This document shows, piece by piece, positions 58,443 through 64,000 of a stretch of 64,000 nt of DNA. The notes beneath the pieces were generated by a model. That model saw nothing but the letters and a program-made list of their open reading frames with translations. It made no database searches and was not told the DNA's origin. Both the position numbers and the translations under genes were made by a program. How positions within the stretch are numbered: position 1 is the stretch's first letter; every line of letters begins with the position of its first letter. This DNA is from Rhizomys pruinosus (Eukaryota; Chordata; Mammalia; Rodentia; Spalacidae), in assembly GCA_009823505.1 (NCBI GenBank), contig VZQC01008830.1, positions 6,669-70,668 of the forward strand, in the 5' to 3' direction.

Positions 58443-58652
58443 AGAAATCAAGGCATGTAATCCCAGTGTTGGTGATATAAATATAGGAGGGTTTCTGGTG
58501 CCTGCTGGCTTATCAGCCTAGTCTAATTGGCCAGCTTCAGGTCAGTGAGAAATCCTGTTTCAAAGGAGGAGGACGGGGCTTGAGGAACAGCCCCTGAAGT
58601 TCACCTTTGGCATCTACATGCACAGGCACACATATGCATGTGCACCTACACT

Positions 58653-58660
<8 letters not shown>

Positions 58661-58697
<37 letters not shown>
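58661..58697. repeat. (CA)n microsatellite
   Basis: Pure CA repeat of about 37 bases. Confidence 0.97.
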
Positions 58698-58700
<3 letters not shown>

Positions 58701-59770
58701 CTCAGGTCATATAAGTCAAAGAGTGACAAATTACTATAGCTCAGAGAAGACCAGAGAAATCTCAAATCCCAAATGAATGCAAGGACGGCCTTGTACCTGT
58801 AACAGAAAAACATTAGTGGGGAAAATCCATGAAATCTGAAGAGTATACGTAGCAGTTTGTCCACACTTTACTTCCTGGTCTTGATTATACTATTGATATG
58901 CAAAATGCTACCATTAAAGGAAACTAGAGGAAGGACATATTTTGTTCCTTTATTATCATTGCCATTTTTTGGTGGGAAAGTTCCTTTCTGAAACTCTCTG
59001 GTGGTTCTATCAGAGATGCTAGAACTCACCTGGATTTGAAGAGGATGAACATGATTCTTAGTCTAATGAATATTTCCGTAAGGTACACACCTCTGTGTTA
59101 TTTTTTCTGTTGTGTAGTAGTTAATAATCAGATTTATAAGTCTATAAATAATGACCATGTATCACTAGCAAGAGTCTCAGAATTATGCATTGTCTGTCTC
59201 AGGCTCTAGCTGACAAAATTTTGTGTCACCTAGAATGACAACGCATGTTGAATCATGTCTGTGGAAGGCCAGCACAGTTACCATAGTGTCTTTCAGCCTG
59301 TGATACAGTGTCACAGTGCTATTGCCAGTAAAATCCTTTGTTTTCTATCTCTGCAAAGCTCCTAACAACAGTTACAGACAATGAAGTCCTTGGTTTCCCA
59401 TTTAACTCGCAGGGCTATTCACGTCTTTAGTCAGTGCTCTCTTGGCCAGAGTTTAGTTTACCACAAACAGGAGAAAGAATTTCATGTTGGAGCCATACAG
59501 ACATCACATGCTCAATAACTTAAATGAATTTGAAATTGCCCAAAGTGATGTTACTATAAAGTCATTCTCATTTGAATACTTACTGTTAAAATCTGATTTT
59601 AAGGTCAAAAGTATATATCTGGCCAACTCTGTTTCTCTCACTTCCTTCTACCACCCAATGACTTTTCAATTCAACCGGTATTTAAAAATAGCAAAGGCTC
59701 CCATTACAAAAAATTATGAAGAATATGTATTTATAAATAATTATTTGAGGAGGCAGCATTTCTAGAAAAA
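58698..59770. other. Unrecognised sequence
   Basis: About 1.1 kb. The frame at 59484-59765 (93 codons) shows no motif I know; I see no support for a gene. Confidence 0.45.
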
Positions 59771-59775
59771 TATCG

Positions 59776-59950
59776 ATGGCGGGTTTGAATGTGTTTTTTC
59801 TTTTTTTTTTTTAATTTATTTTTATTGATGCTTTGTGTATTGCATACATCATTTTCCAATTCAGTTCAGGCATATATCCCCTTCCCTTCCCCCCCACCCC
59901 ACCCTTACCCATCGCAGATCGTACAGCATACAGAAAAGTGACTAATACAG
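59776..59950. mobile_element. MT LTR ends flanking a reverse L1 3' tail
   Basis: tggcgggtttgaatg (59776-59790) resembles the start of the MT LTR at 14577, and cagaaaagtgactaatacag (59931-59950) is its end. Between them (59794-59930) is a reverse L1 3' terminus: T run, ttattgatgctttgtgtatt, then the C-rich tract. The roughly 300 bases of LTR body are missing. Confidence 0.65.
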
Positions 59951-60519
59951 GAAATTATGTGTTCTTGTAACCCCCGGCCATCCTCCATTCCTCAGTTTAT
60001 TTCTTTTGAATTGAAGAAATGGATGTGTTTCTGTGTTGGGAATGATGAAGAATAAGTTCGGATAGGAAGGGGTTGGGTGGAAAGGATAGTGGTGACGGTG
60101 GCCCAGTATTGTATCGAACGGTGGCTTGAAATGGCTAAAATGTGTGAAATTAGGCCTTAAAAATTATAAGGAAGAATTGGCTAGAATTTTAAAGAGGTTC
60201 AAATTTTAATATGTTTATATATTTTTACTGTAGAACCATAACCCCCAAATAAAGGAAGTGAGCTGGCTTACTCGCACTAGGCCGATCTATCTTAAAGATG
60301 AAACGTATTAAGTGAGGGTCTCAGCAACTATTGCTTTCTTTGCTTGGGTGTATTGTTTGGTGGTTTAGCTCAGGGGATAGCACTTTCTGCCTTCTTGGAA
60401 TCTTATATATGCTAGGTCAATGTGCTCTAGACCACTGAGATAAACAGCTCAGGGCTGTGTGACGACAGTCCCTTGGAGGTGTAGAGAACAGGTCCGTATC
60501 ACCCAGGGATAGACTGGAA
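59951..60519. other. Unrecognised sequence
   Basis: No gene recognised. Confidence 0.4.
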
Positions 60520-61110
60520 CTGACTGACAACGAAAATCAAGATTAAGGAGCAGCACAAAGTCCGAGCGGTGGTGAACCAATGAGTTGTTGATTACGGGGT
60601 TGGTTTACTTTACAGGCAGTATGGTGTGAAGGGAGGCGTTATTTACAGACCCAGAATTGAAAGCAAAGATAGTGACATTATTGCAAGAAAGGCCCACCCG
60701 CCAGCATGGGTGATAGCTCAGGAAAAGGAGAAACCCAGACAGCACCGTACAATGTGCAGGCAGCTCAATGGGTTGGAGAGTGTCCAGGTGTCCTTTTCAT
60801 GGGCGGTCTTGGTTGTGTGTGTGAGCCTACCTCTCAGTGCAGCTAGGTAAAACTTGTTGCTTCTCTAGGGCAGCGGCAGGGTTGGTCTCTGCTTCTTCCA
60901 GGCTGTTGGCAGCTCAGCACGCCTGGCAGTGTCTCTAAGCAGTCTTTAGGGCTTATATAGTGCTTTGGGATTGAGGGAGGATCTCCTAGTATAACTTAGT
61001 TAAAATCTGTCAGGGACAGTTTCCTGAAGCTATTCAGCGTTTGTTACCTCTGGTTGGTTTATCAAGTTCTTCTCTGCACTAGTGCATAATTTCCCACCTC
61101 CCTAAAGAAT
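60520..61110. mobile_element. Unclassified rodent repeat related to 7016-7539
   Basis: Contains atgagttgttgattacgggg, cagcatgggtgatagctcag, gtgcaggcagctcaatgggt and cctgaagctattcagcg, in the order of a rodent repeat that I recall but cannot name with certainty. Likely LTR-derived. Confidence 0.4.
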
Positions 61111-61199
61111 ATGCAGATTGACCAGATAGCTTTTCCCAAAAATGGAAGGTTTTAATCGGTTGAGTACGAACAGTACCAGCCCCTATGTTCCTTTTTTTG

Positions 61200-61377
61200 G
61201 TTGGATTTGGTTGTTTTTGTTTGTGAGACAGCGGAGGGTGCAGTCGAGTCGGGGCTATGTTAGCGTTTGGGGCTCTCGGCTAAGATTGTAGGCCTCAGAC
61301 TTACTGTGTAGCCCAGACTAACCTTGATTCTCCTGCATCACCTTGGAATTATATGTGGGTGCCGCCACTCCCAGCAA
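61200..61377 (-). mobile_element. Old or noisy B1 SINE
   Basis: Reverse: gtttgtgagacagcggaggg ... gtagcccagactaaccttga ... gggtgccgccactcccagca. Contains extra bases compared with B1. Confidence 0.55.
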
Positions 61378-61872
61378 GTCCTGGTTTCAAATGCCATTCG
61401 AGGAAGTGACCATTTGTCCCTTCGTTTCGCATCTTGGTGGCAAGGGCGACAGGAGGTGCCCAGGACGCCATGGCGATTCTTGGACGTCCCTATCTAATTC
61501 TGGGCCCTTTGAGAGCAAATGGATGCCTCTTCTAAACTTCAAATACTTTTTAGATTTTTCCAGAATGCTTGACCTTTCAGCTGCCCAAACATCGATCTAG
61601 AGTTTGTTTCCTAGCTTGGTTGAAATGGCCTTTAGCTTCTCGCGTGGAAGTAATGTGAATGAAAAGAATTTTCTATGCTCGCAACTTCCTGTAGGTATTC
61701 AAAAAGGTTTTTGTAGTTAGTGTGCGACAGTTTCCCATTTTGTTTGCGCCAACTTTTTCCTTTGAAGCAGGGTCTAACCGCTGTAGCCCCTCCTCCCGCC
61801 CCAGTCCGCTCGCCCCCAGTTTGCCTCGTAAGTCAGCGAGACATTCGACTTCCTCTGCTTTCCTGAGTGGCT
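61378..61872. other. GC-richer unrecognised sequence before a single-N join
   Basis: More CpG than most of the window, especially 61780-61860 (cctcctcccgccccagtccg ctcgcccccag). No gene is recognised. It ends at the N at 61873, so continuity with what follows is unproven. Confidence 0.4.
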
Positions 61873-61873
61873 N

Positions 61874-62105
61874 TCGCAAATGGTTTTTACATGAAGGATG
61901 CTTGTACTCACAAATTATCTCCTATTGTTAAAAAAAAATGAAAACCAAACAAAACAGAGAAAGAAAGATGCAGAAAAGTTTACGGCAGGAATGCATGATC
62001 TTGGATGGGTAGGGGTGGCGTGAGGGGAAGAGAAGGGGAGGAATATGCCTGAAATGAATTGGCAAATGATGTATGAAATAAAGGCATCAATAAAAGTACC
62101 AAAAA
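61874..62105 (+). mobile_element. U repeat, copy G: unit tip plus L1 3' tail
   Basis: After the single N, ggtttttacatgaaggatgc ttgtactcacaaattatc is the unit end. It is followed by an A-rich stretch, the agaaagatgcagaaaagttt box, a G-rich tract and gcatcaataaaag, the L1 3' terminus. The order matches copy C at 10845-11060 base for base, with small differences. Confidence 0.85.
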
Positions 62106-62299
62106 TTAAAAAATAACTTATAATTAAGCAAAAAAAAAAAATCTTTCAAAAAAAAAACAAAAAAAAGCACATTATATTTCCACTGTGAAGAGGCCGAGGC
62201 ATGAGGATCACTGGGGCTTGCTGTCCAGCTAATCTAGCTGAATCGGTAAGCTCTCACTTCAGTAAGAAATTGTCTCTCAAAACGAGTTGGAGAAAACTA

Positions 62300-62410
62300 T
62301 AAAGGAGACACACATGATTGTCAACTTCTGGCTTCCACAGGCATTGTATGACATGGGCACATTTACAAGCATGTAGGCAATACAACCATACACACAAAAA
62401 AATTAAACTT
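62300..62410 (+). mobile_element. B2/B3-type SINE, 3' half
   Basis: Forward: caacttctggcttccacagg cattgtatgacatgggcaca ... gcaatacaaccatacacaca and A tail. Confidence 0.7.
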
Positions 62411-62426
62411 ATATAAATAGGTGTAT

Positions 62427-62670
62427 TGGGGTTGGAGAGATCACTTACGTTCTTGCAGAGGACCCACGTGGTGGAGAGATGACTTACTGTTCTTGCAGAG
62501 ACCCAGGTTCTGCTCCCAGCATTCACATGAGGCAGCTCACCACCACCTGCAACTCCAGCTCTTTTCCAGATGATTTCATACCATCTAGCCTCTACAGGGA
62601 CCTGTATGCACTTGGCTCACAATCAAATTTATGCACACACATCTTATACATAAACTAAAACTAATCATTT
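62427..62670 (+). mobile_element. B2/B3-type SINE with duplicated head
   Basis: Forward. The head gagagatcacttacgttctt gcagaggaccca repeats as gagagatgacttactgttct tgcagagaccca about 41 bases later, then the body continues to the A-rich end. Confidence 0.75.
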
Positions 62671-62699
62671 ATATTTGTGATGGTGTGGTGTGTGTGTGT

Positions 62700-62845
62700 T
62701 GTGCTGGGGACAAGGTCTTTCGTAGCCCGCTGGCCTGGAAATCCCTCCTGTAGACCAGGCTAGGCTTGACATCCAGAGATCCACAGCTGCCTGCCGCTCC
62801 AGAGTGCTAGGATTTAAAGGCGTGCGCCATACAGCTACATGCCTG
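62700..62845 (-). mobile_element. B1 SINE
   Basis: Reverse: ggggacaaggtctttcgtag, ctgtagaccaggctaggctt ... gcgtgcgccatacagc, with several small indels. Confidence 0.8.
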
Positions 62846-63792
62846 TTAATCCGCATTCTATTACTATTCAGAGCTGCTGTGTGCAGTTTTCTGGGTCAAA
62901 GTCTCAAGCCTCTGCTTACTGTGTTCTCTGGGGAACTCACTTGCATGCTTAACCCTGAGGTTTCATCTGCTGTTTCCAGCTGGGACACGTGGGAAGTATT
63001 GGTCATCTGCTGACTCAGGGTAGCTGAGGTGGCAGTGAAGGTAGGATATAGATTCACAATCCTGATCACATCAATTTGTAGAATGATACAAGGCCTAGAA
63101 TAGCACTGTAGCTGAGGAGGCCACCAAAGATAAGTAAAACCAGGTAGTGTTATTGGGTCTGTTTACTTATCTGATGGTGATCGATGCCAGGTCATCTTGG
63201 GTGCCAGTGGTGGGTGAAGGTAGGCCAAGTTCGCACTAATGCAGAAGACACTAGTCGATGATTTCTTTTGTGGTCGCTAAGAATGGAGCCTAGGGCTCCA
63301 TAGGCTGACAAGTGCTGCTACCACTGAATTACACCTCCCAGCCTAAAACTGGTATCTTGTCTAAGCTGGCTCCATATTCTGGAAGGTCTGAACAACTGAA
63401 AGAAGTCTTATTCTCATGACCTTTTCCTCTTCCCAGAGGAAGAGCAGTGCTGGCCGTTCCCACTGGTGGGGATTGGAAAAGCCAACATGGTGGAGAGGAG
63501 CCAAGGCTAGAGGTCACAGTGCTGGCCCCTCTTGAGCTGTCCATGCTAATTCCTGAGATTTATTGCTGCCTCCTAAACAAACAAAGCCATTGGAACAGCC
63601 TAATCCAGTCAGATGACCAAGAGGAAAAACCCATTTTTCAGCCTTAGCAGTATTTGTTTATTTTCTGACCATTTCTATTAACTCCTAAGAGTGGAGGTGG
63701 ACCAATCCATTTCATTTCTGATTATGTAGTTAATGGTATTGCTACAATTAATGGAGAACTCACCTCATTCCATCAGGAGAGACCATATGAGG
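62846..63792. other. Unrecognised sequence with one ID-like SINE
   Basis: No gene recognised. A reverse ID/B4-like fragment lies at about 63268-63345 (aagaatggagcctagggctc ... attacacctcccagcc). Confidence 0.45.
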
Positions 63793-64000
63793 AGGCAGCA
63801 TATTCTAGATGGCTATTGGCTCTCTCCTTGGAGGAATAACACCCCCTGGCTGATTGTCACAAGATTACATCTCTAATGGTTAGGAGAGATTTTATTAAAC
63901 AACCACAGACACCTGCCCTACTTGACCAGAGAAACTGTAGATCATGAAATTGAATATCATCCAAACATTCTCGTTTGTCTATAACAAAGTACCTACCATA
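63793..64000 (+). mobile_element. U repeat, copy H, truncated by window end
   Basis: From ggctattggctctctccttg gaggaataac it follows the middle of the unit (compare 52540-52730), including the atcatgaaattgaatatcat ccaaacatt block. It continues beyond the window. Confidence 0.75.

Noticed and set aside
61780..61860. CpG-island promoter
   Set aside because: Only about 80 bases are GC-rich, no gene follows, and the sequence stops at an N join.

Overview
This window looks like nuclear DNA of a myodont (mouse- or jerboa-like) rodent. It carries B1, B2/B3, B4 and ID-like SINEs, MT-type ERVL-MaLR LTRs and rodent L1 elements. I found no intact host protein-coding gene, tRNA, rRNA or CRISPR array. 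Apart from retroelement remnants, the only gene-related sequences are a processed pseudogene of Hmgn2 (40500-41815), an exon-sized Elp2-like relic (24271-24476, minus) and a poly(A)-tailed retrocopy fragment I could not identify (43842-44045, minus). Genus cannot be told from the sequence alone.

Layout. 1-4060: minus-strand L1, decayed, 3' end outside the window. 4956-6775: first long copy of a repeat I could not match to a named family, called U here. 6783-7625: B4 SINE split by another repeat. 8491-11120: composite insertion with an 18-bp target-site duplication, made of inverted L1 plus U, then forward U plus an L1 3' tail; it holds a 479-base assembly gap. 12315-15600: minus-strand U copy split by a complete MT-type MaLR element (12787-14933). 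15601-21569: nearly full-length but dead minus-strand L1. 21570-24270: dense SINEs and an MLT1-like LTR. 24500-33700: mostly unrecognised single-copy sequence with one old MaLR LTR and microsatellites. 33700-51940: unique sequence with many SINEs, the Hmgn2 pseudogene and old L1 pieces. 52004-55672: U-internal-U element with a 16-bp target-site duplication. 55780-64000: more SINEs, LTR pieces, an L1 tail inside an LTR remnant, and two further U copies (61874 and 63793 onward).

The main finding is the U family. At least eight copies or pieces lie in 64 kb. The copy at 8491-11120 is best read as a twin-primed insertion of one RNA: L1 ORF2 end, short 3' UTR, U, L1 3' terminus, poly(A). The large L1 at 15601-21569 also runs from its ORF2 stop into U on the same strand. 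An L1 at 45511-46164 has an ordinary 3' UTR without U. This suggests an L1 lineage carrying a large foreign insert in its 3' UTR, or a non-autonomous element using the L1 3' end to mobilise. The copy at 52004-55672 looks LTR-like (repeat, internal, repeat) but has L1-type flanks.

Assembly cautions: a long N gap (10308-10786) and single-N joins at 42751 and 61873, of which 42751 duplicates part of a SINE.
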